Assembly: GCA_030447545.1 (NCBI GenBank)
Contig: JAUJOV010000001.1
Location: 186,001-250,000 of the forward strand
Origin: Sphingomicrobium sp.
Lineage (GTDB): Bacteria > Pseudomonadota > Alphaproteobacteria > Sphingomonadales > Sphingomonadaceae
Direction of reading: 5' to 3'
DNA: 64,000 bases
In this document: positions 22,585 through 32,329 of the stretch, piece after piece
Position numbering within the stretch: the stretch's first letter is position 1
Layout: each line of letters starts with the position of its first letter
Program-made: the position numbers and the translations under genes
Notes under the pieces: model-generated
Told to the model about the DNA's origin: nothing
Seen by the model: the letters and a program-made list of their open reading frames with translations, nothing else
Databases searched by the model: none

Positions 22585-23517
22585 TTGGTCGAGACCAGGC
22601 TCAGGAACACGTCCTCGAGGTCGGGCTCGCGGGTGCGCACGTCGACGATCGCGTGACCGTCACGCTGGACTGCGGCAAGCACTTCGCCGGCGTTCACCCG
22701 GTCCTTGCGGTAGGTGATCTCGATCGTGCGCTCGTCGAGGCGCTGGATCTTCTCGAAGCAGGGCGCATGCGGAGGCTGGTCGACGTCCTGGTCGAACGTC
22801 ACCAGCACCGATTTCTCCTGCGCCCTGGCGATCAGCTCTCGAGTCGGCTCGTTGGCGACGAGCCGGCCGTGGTGGATGATCGCGATCCGGTTGCACAGCT
22901 CCTCGGCCTCCTCGAGGTAGTGGGTGGTGAGGACGACCGTCACTCCGGCCGCGTTGAGCTCGCGAACATAGGCCCACAGCTGGCGGCGAAGCTCGACGTC
23001 GACGCCTGCGGTGGGCTCGTCGAGCACGAGGATCGGCGGGGAATGGACCATCGCCTTGGCGACCAGCAGCCGCCGCTTCATCCCGCCCGACAAGGTGCGC
23101 GCATAGGCGTCCGCCTTGTCGGTGAGGTGCATCGCGGCGAGCAGCGCGTTCGTGTTTCGCGCCGGGGCGGAACTCGCGTACAGGCCGGCGGATCTCGAGC
23201 GTCCTGCGCGGCGTGAAGAAGAAGGATCGAAGATGATCTCCTGCGGCACGATGCCGATCGCGCGCTTGGCGTTGCGCGGATGCTGGTCGAGGTCGAAGCC
23301 CCCCAGATCGACACCTTGCCCGAACTTTTGACGACGAGCGCGGCAAGGATGTTGATCAGGGTCGACTTGCCCGCGCCGTTGGGTCCGAGCAGGCCGAAGA
23401 TCTGCCCGCGCGGAACGTCGACGCTGACCGCGTCGAGCGCGAGCTTGGGCTTGGCACCGCTGGCAGCATAGGTCTTCGACAGCTGCTCGATGCGAATTGC
23501 GGGCTCGGGGTGTCCAT
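22581..23517 (-). CDS. ABC transporter ATP-binding protein (frameshifted)
   Basis: Single nucleotide-binding domain of an ABC-2-type exporter, about 312 residues. In order, the fragments give IEQLSKTYA, Walker A (LLGPNGAGKSTLINILA), the Q-loop region IGIVPQEI, signature LSGGMKRRLLVAK, Walker B ILVLDEPTAGVD and the H-loop TTHYLEEAEEL. The C-terminal extension has a YRKDRVNAGEVLAAV segment common to CcmA/NodI-like ATPases. Frame changes occur just after the start (adding one C gives MDTPSPAIRIEQL), near 23290 and near 23170-23215. No permease gene adjoins it; the partner must lie elsewhere. It overlaps nadB by four bases. Confidence 0.83.
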
Positions 23518-23621
23518 CGCCTCCCGCGCATAGCGGGCCGCGGCGGCAAGGCGACAAGGTAAACCGCTTACCCTGTCCGTCCAACTGGCCTTGACGCCAC
23601 TGGTTTACCGCACGCTGGCAA

Positions 23622-24139
23622 ATGAGCCGCGCGCGCACCTTCGCCCTCGCAATCTCGGGGCTGCTGTCCCTTGCGGCGACGGCGCCGGCCCATGCTGCGC
23701 CGCTCGGTCCCGACAAGAACGCGACCGCGACGGTGGTGATCAGGCGCCCGCCGAGCTGCGCAACCTGCAGGAGCTCGACTTCGCCTCTCTGGCGGTGGCC
23801 AGCGCCGGCACCGCCATCGTCGACCCGAACACCGACACGATGACGACGACCGGCGGAGTGCTGCACGCCGCCGGAACTCCGTCTGCAGCGTGTTCGAGGG
23901 CGTTTCGCCGGCCAAGGCGGTGGTGATCATCCGCCTGCCGACGACCCGATCACCGTCACCCGCATCGGCGGCACCGAGACCATGACCGTGTCCGACTGGA
24001 CGGTTTCGGACAACGCCAGGCGCACCGTCGCGGCCCGGGAGCCGTTCGACTTCAACGTCGGCGGGACATTGTACGTCAACGCGGACCAGGCCGAGGGAAC
24101 CTATGTCGGCACGTTCAGCGTGGACGTCAGTATCCCTGA
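23622..24139 (+). CDS. DUF4402 domain secreted protein (frameshifted)
   Basis: Signal peptide ([25 protein letters not shown]) followed by a domain of about 145 residues with DUF4402 hallmarks: [29 protein letters not shown], then a TMTVSDWTV segment and an ending [12 protein letters not shown] after repair. Proteins of this family are small exported beta-sandwich proteins, sometimes linked to pili or the cell surface, of unknown activity. The frame changes at least three times, near 23745, 23875-23945 and 24128. Adding one base at the last site gives the usual short C-terminus and a TGA at 24137. It is divergent from the ABC ATPase gene. Confidence 0.75.
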
Positions 24140-24191
24140 TTCATCCGCAGCCGCCGTTGAAGCGCGGCTGCGCCATCGCTACCTGCGGCCG

Positions 24192-24408
24192 ATGGATCGT
24201 CCGCCGCGTCCGCCAACGGCATCCCGCCGCCGGAGGTCTTCAAGGTCACAACCGTGCAGGTCGCCTGCGACGGGTCGGGCGAGTTTCGCCCGCGCTCGGC
24301 CACCCGCGCGTGTTCCTGCGCATCGAGCCCGACGTCGGCTTCGTCGAGTGCGGCTATTGCGACCGCCGCTTCATCTTCGAGGGCGGACCGGCGGACAAGC
24401 CCGCATGA
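24192..24408 (+). CDS. zf-CHCC zinc-finger protein, NDUFS6-like (frameshifted)
   Basis: Small zinc-binding protein of about 72 residues. The repaired reading is [19 protein letters not shown] then [17 protein letters not shown] and [18 protein letters not shown]. The expected zinc ligands are visible (Cys in VACDG, His in LGHPRV, and the CxxC pair in ECGYC). This is the bacterial form of the accessory subunit NDUFS6 of complex I, or a related small zinc protein. The frame shifts shortly after the ATG (one extra G restores it) and again near 24290. Its stop overlaps the tldD start (ATGA), so the two are translationally coupled. Confidence 0.75.
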
Positions 24409-25855
24409 GCGCCGATCCGCGCCGCTTCCTCTACCGCGACGGAGGGCTCGACCTCGACGGCGCCAGGCAGCTCGCGGCCACGCATTTGTCGGCGCACGAC
24501 GATGGCGAGCTCTACCTGCAATATTCGGCGCGAGGCGTTCGGCTTCGACGATGGCCGGCTGAAGACCGCCGACTACAACACCGCCTCGGGCTTCGGCCTG
24601 CGCGGAGTGTCGGGCGAGACGACGGCCTTCGCCCATGCCAACGAGATCAGCGCGGCCGCGATCGAGCGCGCCGCCGCGACCCTGAAACTGCTCGATCCGG
24701 TAAAGGGCGCGCCAGCGGCAGCGCCGCCGCGCACCAACCAGGCGATGTACGGCGCGGACGATCCGCTGTCGGCCATCCCGTTCGCGAAGAAGGTCGCTGT
24801 GCCAGGCGATCGACGCCGCCGCGCGCGCGCGACCCGCGCGTTGCCCAGGTCGCGGTTTCGCTCGCCGCGAGCTGGAGCGTGATCGACATCGTCCGCGCCG
24901 ACGGCTTCGTTGCGCATGACGTGCGCCCGCTGGTGCGCCTCAACGTGCAGATCGTCGCCAAGGACGGCAGCCGCCGCGAGACCGGCTCGCACGGCCTGGG
25001 CGGCCGCTATCTCTATGACAGCCTGTTCGACGAAACCGTGTGGAGCCGGACGATCGCCATCGCGCTCGCCCAGGCGCTGACCAACCTCGGTCGGTCGCTG
25101 CTCCCGCCGGCGAGATGCCGGTCGTGCTCGGCCCCGGCTGGCTGGAGTGCTTCTGCACGAGGCGGTCGGCCACGGGCTCGAGGGCGACTTCAACCGCAAG
25201 GGCACGTCGGCCTTTTCCGGACGGATCGGCGAGCGCGTCGCGGCGCCAGGGTGACGGTGATCGACGATGGCGCGATCGCCAGCGGCGCGGGTCGCCTGAC
25301 GATCGACGACGAGGGCACCCCGACCGGGCGGACGGTGCTGATCGAGGATGGCATTCTGAAGGCTATCTTCAGGACCGGCTGAATGCCCGGCTGATGGGCA
25401 TGGAGCCGACCGGCAACGGCCGCCGCGAAAGCTTTGCCCATGCGCCGATGCCGCGTATGACCAACACCTTCATGCTCGCCGGGAAGGACGATCCGGGCGA
25501 ACTCGTCAGCCGCGTGCAGGACGGCATCTACGCCAAGAAGCTTCGGCGGCGGCCAGGTCGACATCACCAGCGGCAAGTTCGTCTTCTCCTGCACCGAGGC
25601 GTACCGGATCCGCGGCAGGATTGCCGAGCCGATCAAGGGCGCGACGCTGATTGGCGACGGCCGACCGTGCTCAACCGGGTCAAGGGCATCGGCAACGACC
25701 TCGAGCTCGACGAGGGCGTCGGCGTGTGCGGGAAGGGCGGCCAGTCGATCCCGGCCGGCGTGGGCCAGCCGACGCTGCTGATCGACGGCCTCACCGTGGG
25801 CGGCACCGCGACCGCGCCGGAGAGCGGCTGGATGGCTTCGCTGAGCTCGCAATGA
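24405..25855 (+). CDS. tldD: Metalloprotease TldD (frameshifted)
   Basis: TldD acts with TldE in a cytoplasmic zinc protease that trims unfolded peptides and, in some species, RiPP precursors. Reconstructed length is about 484 residues. The active site is [14 protein letters not shown] (HExxxH), seen in the frame around 25150. Other family segments are [54 protein letters not shown] and the glycine-rich C-terminus [29 protein letters not shown]. At least five indels break the frame (near 24533, 24800, 25110-25160, 25247, 25370 and 25545). No tldE is in the window. The last 10 residues ([11 protein letters not shown]) are encoded by a REP-like element rather than by family sequence. Confidence 0.85.
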
Positions 25856-25857
25856 CG
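25828..25857. repeat. REP-like half element at the tldD/DUF924 junction
   Basis: The text CTGGATGGCTTCGCTGAGCT then CGCAATGACG closely follows the half-palindrome CTGGATTGCTTCGC...CGCAATGACG that is scattered between genes in many alphaproteobacteria. Here it supplies the final codons and stop of tldD and the ATG of the DUF924 gene. A related element lies at 54814-54900. Confidence 0.6.
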
Positions 25858-26383
25858 ATCGACTGGGTCGCGGACCTGCTGCGCTTCTGGTTCGGACTTG
25901 CCAAAGAGCAATGGTGGAACGGCGGGCCCGAAGTCGACGAGGAGATCCGCCGCCGCTTCCTCGACACCTGGACCGAGAAAAGCCAGCTTCCCGTGACGCC
26001 TTTCTTGTCGACCCGCTCAGCGCGCTCGGCGCAGTCATCCTGTTCGACCAGGTGCCGCGCAGCATCTTTCGTGGACACGCCGACCAATATGCGACCGACC
26101 ATCTCGCGCTTGGCATCGCGCGCGGCGGTAGAGCGCGGCTTCGACGAGGCGCTCGAACCTCGAGCGCGGCTTCCTCTACATGCCGTTCCAGCACAGCGAG
26201 AACCCGGCGGACAGAAGCAGTCGCTGCAATTGTTCACCGCGCTGGGTGACGGCGAGATGCGCCACTACGCGAAGCTCCACCACGACATCGTCGAGCGCTT
26301 CGGGCGCTTCCCGCACCGCAATGCGGTGCTCGGCGCAAGCCGCGGCCGCAGGAAGTTGCGGCGGGCGAGGTGGTCCCTGGTAA
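25852..26383 (+). CDS. DUF924 family protein (frameshifted)
   Basis: Predicted soluble all-helical protein of about 177 residues in the DUF924 (COG3803) family, of unknown function. Family text is clear across frames: DLLRFWFG and WWNGGPEVDEEIRRRF at the start, then LGAVILFDQVPRSIFRGHADQYATDHLAL, FLYMPFQHSENPADQ, and LHHDIVERFGRFPHRNAVLG. Breaks lie near 26005, 26120, 26165 and 26370. The repaired C-terminus reads PQEVAAGEVVPW and stops with TAA at 26381. The ATG overlaps the tldD stop and is contributed by the REP-like element. Confidence 0.8.
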
Positions 26384-26609
26384 TGGCGCTGGTGGAGCTC
26401 GCCCAGTTCCAGACCAAGGTTCAGGCCGACCTCGCCCGGCTGCTGCTCGAGCATGCCGACATCCACGTCGTGCTGTTCGACGAGGCGATCAACTATGTGC
26501 TCGGCCCGTTCATGCCGATCCGGCTGATGGTCCGGGAGCAGGACTATGGCTGCGGCAGAAATCCTCATCGACGAGGGGCTGCGCGAGAGCAGGTGCTCGA
26601 TCGGCGTGA
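26383..26609 (+). CDS. DUF2007 domain small protein (frameshifted near its end)
   Basis: Begins MALVELAQFQTKVQADLARLLLEHADIHVVLFDEAINYVL and continues GPFMPIRLMVREQDY, the pattern of DUF2007 (putative signal-transducing protein) with its small ferredoxin-like fold. Function is unknown. Its ATG shares one base with the TAA of the DUF924 gene. Near 26550 the frame shifts so that AAAEILIDEGLRES follows, as the family expects. The exact stop is unclear; I give the TGA at 26607. The 3' end is convergent with, and overlaps, the TIGR01244 gene. Confidence 0.7.
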
Positions 26610-26987
26610 GGTCGACGCCGGCCGCGGCGGCTCGGCGCTCGATCTCCCCGCGCGCAACCCTTCCCTGCTGCGCGCCATTGCCCAGGCGAGCGACGAGCGC
26701 ATGCCGCTCCGGCAGAAGGCGAGCAGCTTGCCGTCTTCGCATGCGTCGAACGCGTCGAGCATCGCCTCCGCATCGGCCGGGCCGATCCGCGGCTGATCGG
26801 GACGAACCGGTAGTCGATGCCGGCGGCTTTCGCGCGGCATGCTCGATGTCGGCGCGAGGGGCTGGCCCGGCTCCTCGCCGTCCGGGCGGTTGTTGACGAT
26901 CATCGTCACGCCCTCGCGCGCGAGCTCCGGAACGTGATCGGGCGCGATCTGGCCGCTGACCAGCACATTGTCGTCAAGCTGCCGCAT
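26565..26987 (-). CDS. TIGR01244 family sulfur transferase / phosphatase-like protein (frameshifted)
   Basis: About 140 residues with the dual-specificity-phosphatase-like fold found alone or fused to metallo-beta-lactamase domains (Blh/BigR-type sulfide metabolism). It starts MRQLDDNVLVSGQIAPDHVPELAREGVTMIVNNRPDGEEPGQP. The P-loop reads LLAFCRSGMRSSLAW with the catalytic cysteine. Frames shift near 26850 and 26690, and the C-terminus after repair is ARGEIERRAAAAGVDLTPIEHLLSR. The start overlaps the end of recQ by 14 bases. Whether it acts on sulfur species or phosphate cannot be told. Confidence 0.75.
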   Translation of the reverse strand: MRQLDDNVLVSGQIAPDHVPELAREGVTMIVNNRPDGEEPGQPLAPTSSMPRESRRHRLPVRPDQPRIGPADAEAMLDAFDACEDGKLLAFCRSGMRSSLAWAMARSREGLRAGRSSAEPPRPASTSRRSSTCSRAAPRR

Positions 26988-28755
26988 CCGTCTCCTCCGC
27001 CGCCGTGAGCGCGCGAGCATGAGCATGGCTTCGCCATAGCGTGCGAGCTTCGCCGCGCCGACGCCCTGGATCGCGCCGAGCTCGGCAAGGCTGCGCGGGC
27101 GCGCCTCGGCAATGCCGCGCAGCGTCGAATCGTGGAAGACGACATAAGGCGGGACTCCGGCGGTGGCGAGGATTTCCCGCCGCGCCGCGCGCAGCGCGTC
27201 GAACATCGGGGTCAGCCGGACCCTGGCTGCCCGGCGAGCCCTGCGCCGGCGCGGCGGTGGGAACGGCGATCACCAGCTGCTCCTCGGCCTTCAGGATGGG
27301 GCGGGCGCGCCGGCCCGAACGACAGCCCGCCATAGGCATCGGCGCGCGAAGCGTCGCGAGCGATCAGCGCCCGGGCGACGGTGCGCACCAGCGGCAGCTC
27401 GTCGGCCGTGGCGATGCCGAACACGCTGCAGGGCGATGATGGCCGAAGCTGCGCACCTTTTCGCTGTCGTTGCCGGCAAGCACGTCGGCGAGATGCGCGA
27501 CGCCAAAGCGCATCTCGGTCCGGAACGCGGCCGACAGCAGCTTGCGCGCAGCTCGGTCGCATCGAGGCTCGCCGGCGGCTCGAGGCAATTGTCGCAATTG
27601 CCGCATTGCTCGGGCGGGTGCTCGCCGAAATGGCGAAGCAGGATCGCGCGCCGGCAACTGGCGGATCTGACCATCGCGGCGAGTGCGTTCAGCCGGTCGC
27701 GCTCGGCCGGTCTGCGCTCGGGCTCGACCTCGGTCTCGATCCGGCGGCGGGCTCGGGCGAAATCCTCGGCGCCCCAGAACAGCCAGGCTTCGGCGGCTCG
27801 CCGTCGCGTCCGGCGCGGCCGGTTTCCTGATAAAAGCCTCGATCGACTTGGGGATGCCGGCATGGGCGACGAAGCGCACGTCGGGCTTGTCGATGCCCAT
27901 TCCGAAGGCGATCGTCGCGGCGACCACCATCTGCTCCGAGGCGACGAAGGCGGCCTGGTTGCGCGCGCGGACCTGGGGCTCGAGGCCCGCATGGTACGGC
28001 AGCGCCGGGCGGCCGCCGGCCGCGATCTGCTCGGCGATGCGCTCGGCCTTGTCGCGGCTCGGCGCATAGACGATGCCCGCGCCCGGCTGGCTGGCGAGCA
28101 GCAGGTCCGAGCTGTCGGTTGAGACCGTCGCGCGGCTGGACATGGTAGCGGATGGGGCGGTCGAAACCCGAGACGATCATCCCCTCGGCCGGAATGCCGA
28201 GCTGATCGAGGATGTCGGCGCGGGTGCGCTCGTCGGCCGTGGCGGTGAGCGCCAGCCGCGGCACATCGGGATGATCGTCCAGCAGCGGGCGCAGCTGGCG
28301 GTAGTCGGGCCGGAAGTCATGGCCCCACTCGCTCACGCAATGCGCTTCGTCGATCGCGATCAGCGCCAGCTCAGCGCGGTCCACAAGGCGGCGGAAGCCG
28401 TCGGTGGTTGCGCGCTCCGGGGCGACATAGAGCAGGTCGAGGTCGCCCGAGCGGAAGCGGTCGACCGTGCGCGAGCGGTCGGCGTCCGCGGACGTGAGCG
28501 AGGCGGCGCGGATGCCGGCCGCGTCGGCAGAGCGGATCTGGTCGTGCATCAGCGCGATCAGCGGCGAGATGACCAGCGCCGTGCCTTCGCGGGCGAGCGC
28601 CGGCAGCTGGTAGCACAAAGACTTGCCCGCGCCCGTGGGCATGACGGCGAGCGAATGCTGCCCGCCATCACGCGCCCGACGACCTGCTCCTGGACTCCTC
28701 GAAAGGACTCGAAGCCGAACACGCTCTTGAGCAGATTGTGGATGTTGCCCGTCAT
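26974..28755 (-). CDS. recQ: ATP-dependent DNA helicase RecQ (frameshifted)
   Basis: 3'-5' superfamily 2 helicase for recombination and repair, about 594 residues. It starts MTGNIHNLLKSVFGFESFRGVQEQVV. Helicase motifs appear across frames: PTGAGKSLCYQLPAL (Walker A), LIAIDEAHCVSEWGHDFRPDYRQL (DEAH box), ALTATADERTRADIL, and FGMGIDKPDVRFVAHAGIPKSIE. The RecQ-Ct zinc-binding cysteines show in CRRAILLRHFGE and CGNCDNCLEPP. The HRDC domain includes STLRGIAEARPRSLAELGAIQGVGAAKLARYGEAM. The repaired C-terminus ends ALTAAEETDAAA. I count at least five indels. It shares four bases with the upstream Atm1-like gene. Confidence 0.87.
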
Positions 28756-30572
28756 TCGGCCGCCTCCGCCGCCTCCTCAACCGAGCGTTCGGCAGCTTGG
28801 CGGACCCACAGCTCGGCGTAAAGCCCGCCGCGGGCGAGAAGCTCGTCGCCGAGTGCCGATCTCGACCACCCGGCCATGGTCGAGCACCGCGATCCGGTCG
28901 GCATCGACGACCGTCGAGAGCCGGTGGGCGATGATGATGGTCGTGCGGCTGCGGGCGATGCGCTCGAGCGTTTCCTGGATCGCCTGCTCGGTGCGGCTGT
29001 CGAGCGCGCTGGTCGCCTCGTCGAGCAGCAGGATCGGCGGGTTCTTGAGCAGGGTGCGCGCGATCGCGACGCGCGCTGCTTCTCGCCGCCGGACAGTTTG
29101 AGCCCGCGCTCGCCGACCATCAGATCGTAGCCGTGCGGGAGCGAGGCGATGAAGTCGTGGATCGCTGCGCCTTTGCGCCGCCTCGACGTCGGCCTGGGTC
29201 GCGCCGTCGCGGCCATAGGCGATGTTGTAGCCGATCGTGTCGTTGAACAGCACCGTGTCCTGTGGGACGATGCCGATCGCCGCGCAGCGAGAGGCGCTGC
29301 GCGACCGCCGTTATGTCGTGGCCGTCGATCAGGATCCGGCCCGCGGTTGGGTCGTAGAAGCGGTAGAGCAGCCGGCCCGAGCGTCGATTTGCCGGCGCCC
29401 GAAGGCCCGACGACGGCGAGGCTTCCGCCCGCGGGAATGTCGATGTCGAGGCCCTTGAGGATCTCGCGCCCGGGCTCGTAGCCGAAGCGCACGCCCTCGA
29501 AGCGCACCTGGCCGCGCCTGACGGCGAGCGCCGGCGCGCCCGGCCGGTCGACCACATCGGCCGGAGTGTCGAGCAAGCCGAACATCTGCTCCATGTCGAC
29601 CAGTCCCTGGCGGATCGAGCGATAGACCCAGCCGAGCATGTCGAGCGGGCTGAAGAGCTGCATCAGAAGCGCATTGACCAGCACCACGTCGCCCGGCGTG
29701 AAGCGGCCCTTGCTCCAGCCCCAGACGGTGAAGATCATCGCCCCGGCCATCATCAGGTTGGTGATCAGCGACTGGCCGATGTTGAGCCAGGCGAGCGAGG
29801 TCTCGTTGCGCGTGGCGGCGCGCGCAAAGGCGCCGACCGCCTCGTCGTAGCGCTTCGCCTCGCGCTCCTCGGCGCCGAAATATTTGACCGTCTCGTAGTT
29901 GAGCAAAGAGTCGACCGCGCGGCCGATCGCGCGATTGTCGACCTCGTTCATGTCGCGCTGGATCCGCGCGCGCCAGTCGGTCACCCAGCGCGTGAAGGCG
30001 ATGTAGGCCGCAACCATCACCAGCGTCGCGGCGACCAGGCCGGCACCGAACTTGACGAAGAAGATCACGCAGATGGCGGCGAGCTCGATGATCGTCGGAG
30101 CGATGTTGAACAGCAGGAAGTAGAGCATCATGTCGATGCTCTTGGTGCCGCGCTCGACGATCTTGGTCAGCGATCCGGTGCGGCGCTCGAGGTGGAAGCG
30201 CAGCGACAGATCGTGGATGTGGCGGAACATCTTGCCCGCCAGCCGCCGCGCAGCGTCCTGGCCGACCTTCTCGAACAAGGTGTTGCGCAGATTGTCGAGC
30301 AGCACGCCCGCGAAGCGCGCGGTCGCGTAGGCCGCGACCAGCCCCGCAACGACCGCGAACGCCACTGCTCCGCTCGACATGCGGTCGATCACCGCCTTGT
30401 AGGCGAACGGCATTGCCAGGACGACCGCCTTGCCCGCGAACACCAGCACGACGGCCGCGATCACCCGCGCCTTGAGCTCGCACTCGCCGCGCGGCCAGAG
30501 CATCGGGAGGAAGCGCAGCAGCGTGCGCCAGCCGCCGCCCGCCCCCTGGTTCTGCTCCGCCGCCTCAGCCAT
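28752..30572 (-). CDS. Atm1/ABCB7-type ABC exporter (hidden frameshifts)
   Basis: Half-size exporter with six membrane helices and one ATPase domain, 606 residues. In the membrane domain, ERGTKSIDMMLYFLLFNIAPTIIELAAICVIFF is characteristic of the Atm1/ABCB7 family, which exports glutathione-linked sulfur or metal species. Walker A (VVGPSGAGKST) is in frame. After that the protein is scrambled: FYDPTAGRILIDGHDITAV, LFNDTIGYNIAYGRDGATQADVEA, and LLLDEATSALDSRTEQAIQETLERI lie in other frames, while LKLSGGEKQR and the C-terminus are in the original one. Because no stop intervenes, the ORF looks intact though its ATPase half is partly out of frame. The indels cancel overall. Confidence 0.86.
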   Translation of the reverse strand: MAEAAEQNQGAGGGWRTLLRFLPMLWPRGECELKARVIAAVVLVFAGKAVVLAMPFAYKAVIDRMSSGAVAFAVVAGLVAAYATARFAGVLLDNLRNTLFEKVGQDAARRLAGKMFRHIHDLSLRFHLERRTGSLTKIVERGTKSIDMMLYFLLFNIAPTIIELAAICVIFFVKFGAGLVAATLVMVAAYIAFTRWVTDWRARIQRDMNEVDNRAIGRAVDSLLNYETVKYFGAEEREAKRYDEAVGAFARAATRNETSLAWLNIGQSLITNLMMAGAMIFTVWGWSKGRFTPGDVVLVNALLMQLFSPLDMLGWVYRSIRQGLVDMEQMFGLLDTPADVVDRPGAPALAVRRGQVRFEGVRFGYEPGREILKGLDIDIPAGGSLAVVGPSGAGKSTLGPAALPLLRPNRGPDPDRRPRHNGGRAAPLAARRSASSHRTRCCSTTRSATTSPMAATARPRPTSRRRKGAAIHDFIASLPHGYDLMVGERGLKLSGGEKQRASRSRAPCSRTRRSCCSTRRPARSTAAPSRRSRKRSSASPAAARPSSSPTGSRRSSMPTGSRCSTMAGWSRSALGDELLARGGLYAELWVRQAAERSVEEAAEAAE

Positions 30573-30687
30573 CGGCGCCTAGGTAGGAGCCCCGGTCAGC
30601 AGCAGCAAATAACGCCTGCGAAATGATTGGAACGCCGCCATTTTCCGGTTGTTATGGAGGGACTTGGCCTCGAGCGGGGAAGTTGAG

Positions 30688-30938
30688 ATGGGTCCGGCTT
30701 ATTACGTGATTGCGATCCTTGGTTGCGCCGACGGCGCAGCCCAGTGCACGCCGGTCGCGACCGTCCCGACCCGCTACGAGAGCGAGGCCACCTGCGCGCC
30801 GGCACCGCCGACGCGCTGGTCGCCAACAGCGACCTCGATTTTCCGACCCTGCTTGCCGAGTGCCGTGCTTCGCACAGCAAGGCTGGCGGCTCGGACGGCC
30901 AGCCCGAGCAGATGCCCGCCTTCGCGTCGAGGAGCTAG
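30688..30938 (+). CDS. Small conserved hypothetical protein (frameshifted)
   Basis: About 83 residues. It starts MGPAYYVIAILGCADGAAQCTPVATVPTRYESEATC, then after one indel near 30795 continues RAGTADALVANSDLDFPTLLAECRASHSK and ends at a TAG. Three or four cysteines are well spaced. I have the impression of a sphingomonad-specific family, but I know no function and cannot name a domain. The N-terminal YYVIAILGCA is mildly hydrophobic. It is divergent from the Atm1-like gene, with roughly 115 bases between starts. Confidence 0.6.
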
Positions 30939-31014
30939 GGCCGCGCGCGCGCCTGCGGCTTTCGCAGGAACAAGCCTCCCGGCGAAGTCGGTTCTGATCG
31001 CCGAGGAGCAATTG

Positions 31015-31182
31015 ATGAGCACTGACAAGAATAATCGCGACGGACGTGGTGGAGCCGCGCGCGTCGCACGCCGCCGCCCAAGGGCACCAACGCCCACGGA
31101 AAAGGCCAAGACGGGGCACCGAGGACCAGGCGACGGTCGAGGAATTCGACCGCGAAGGCATGGGTGTCGCTCCAGGGAGTAG
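31015..31182 (+). CDS. Small basic hypothetical protein (frameshifted)
   Basis: Short hydrophilic protein of about 55 residues starting MSTDKNNRDGRGG, with GAGGAGC just upstream of the ATG. Across two frames it reads KGTNAHGKGQDGAP and EDQATVEEFDREGMGVAP, a coherent acidic tail. I recognise no domain. It ends just before the short-chain dehydrogenase start, so the two may be cotranscribed. The indels lie near 31050 and 31120. Confidence 0.45.
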   Translation: MSTDKNNRDGRGGAARVARRRPRAPTPTEKAKTGHRGPGDGRGIRPRRHGCRSRE

Positions 31183-31186
31183 GATC

Positions 31187-32041
31187 ATGTCCGATACGCT
31201 CGAGCCGATGATCCACGAGGACCAGCTGCCCGGAAGCGAGAAGAAGCTCGATCCCAAGCCGCACTGGGAGCCGCGCTATCCGGGCTCCGGTCGGCTGACG
31301 GACAAGGTCGCGCTGATCACCGGCGCCGACAGCGGCATCGGCCGAGCGGTCGCCGCCTTGTTCGCGCGCGAAGGCGCCGACGTCGCCATCCTCTATCTGT
31401 GCGAGCACGAGGATGCCGCGAAGACGAGGCAGATCGTCGAGCAGGAGGGCCGCCGCGCGATCACCGTCGCAGGCGATGTCGGCGACAAGGCGTTTTGCGA
31501 ACGCGCGGTCCGGCAGGCCGTCGACCAGCTCGGCAGGCTCGACGTGCTCGTCAACAATGCCGCCGAGCAGCATCATGACGACGAGATCCGCGACATCACC
31601 GAGGACCAGCTCAAGCGCACCTTCCAGACCAACATCTTCGGCTATTTCTTCATGGTCCAGGCGGCGCGGCCGCACTGAAGGGCAGGGCTGCTCGATCATC
31701 AACTGCACGTCGGTGACCGCCTATCGCGGGTCAGGCGGGCTGCTCGACTATAGCGCGACCAAGGGCGCGATCACGGCCTTCACCCGCTCGCTTGCCCAGA
31801 ATCTGGTCGAGGACGGCATCCGGGTGAACGCCGTCGCGCCGGGACCGATCTGGACTCCGCTCAACCCGTCCGGCGGCCAGCCGCCGAGAAGATCCCCGAG
31901 TTCGGCAAGGACACGCCGATGGGGCGCGCCGGCCAGCCGAACGAGGTCGCTCCGTCGTTCCTGTTCCTCGCCTGCGAGGACGCGAGCTACATGACGGGCC
32001 AGGTGCTCCATCCCAACGGCGGCGAGATCGTCAACGCCTGA
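31187..32041 (+). CDS. Short-chain dehydrogenase/reductase with N-terminal extension (frameshifted)
   Basis: NAD(P)-dependent oxidoreductase of about 285 residues in the YghA-like branch, which carries an extra 40-residue N-terminus (LPGSEKKLDPKPHWEPRYPGSGRL). Cofactor motif ALITGADSGIGRAVA, the NNAAEQ motif and the catalytic YSATKGA are present, with the serine in NCTSVTAY. The C-terminus after repair reads MGRAGQPNEVAPSFLFLACEDASYMTGQVLHPNGGEIVNA. Frames shift near 31675 and 31885-31910. This branch is often linked to general stress, but the substrate is not known. Confidence 0.87.
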
Positions 32042-32143
32042 ACCGCACCTGGCTGGCGCAATTTCCCAAGGCGCGGCGCATCGCACTGGGACAATTCGCC
32101 AGGCCGCACCGGCCGCCACTGAAAACAAACGACTTTTTTGAAC

Positions 32144-32159
32144 TGGCACACTCCCTGCT
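32144..32159 (+). promoter_or_regulatory. Sigma-54 (RpoN) promoter
   Basis: TGGCACACTCCCTGCT matches the -24/-12 consensus TGGCAC-R-N4-Y-TGC-W at every defined position, with 10 bases between the invariant GG and GC. It lies 35 bases upstream of the ATG of the microprotein gene and reads toward it and the PspC gene. A T6 run sits just upstream. An enhancer-binding activator such as PspF would be needed; no such gene is in the window. Confidence 0.75.
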
Positions 32160-32193
32160 GGCCCAATCACGGGCCGCGCCAAAAAAGGCCACC

Positions 32194-32303
32194 ATGCACA
32201 CCATCTTCACCACCGGCCGCGAGACCGCCAGCGCCCTTGCCGCCGCCTTCTCACGGCGATCCTGTTCGTCAGCAGCGCCACCAGCACCCTGCCGGTCGCG
32301 TGA
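32194..32303 (+). CDS. Predicted membrane microprotein upstream of pspC (frameshifted)
   Basis: A 36-residue peptide when one C is added near 32252: MHTIFTTGRETASALAAAFL then TAILFVSSATSTLPVA. It has a short polar N-terminus and a single hydrophobic segment, so it could be a membrane peptide or a short exported one. It is the first gene after the sigma-54 promoter. I know no named family. The unrepaired frame continues into the PspC region, which would be unlikely for a real protein. Confidence 0.5.
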
Positions 32304-32329
32304 CCCGCGCTCGCTCAAAGGAACGGCAA

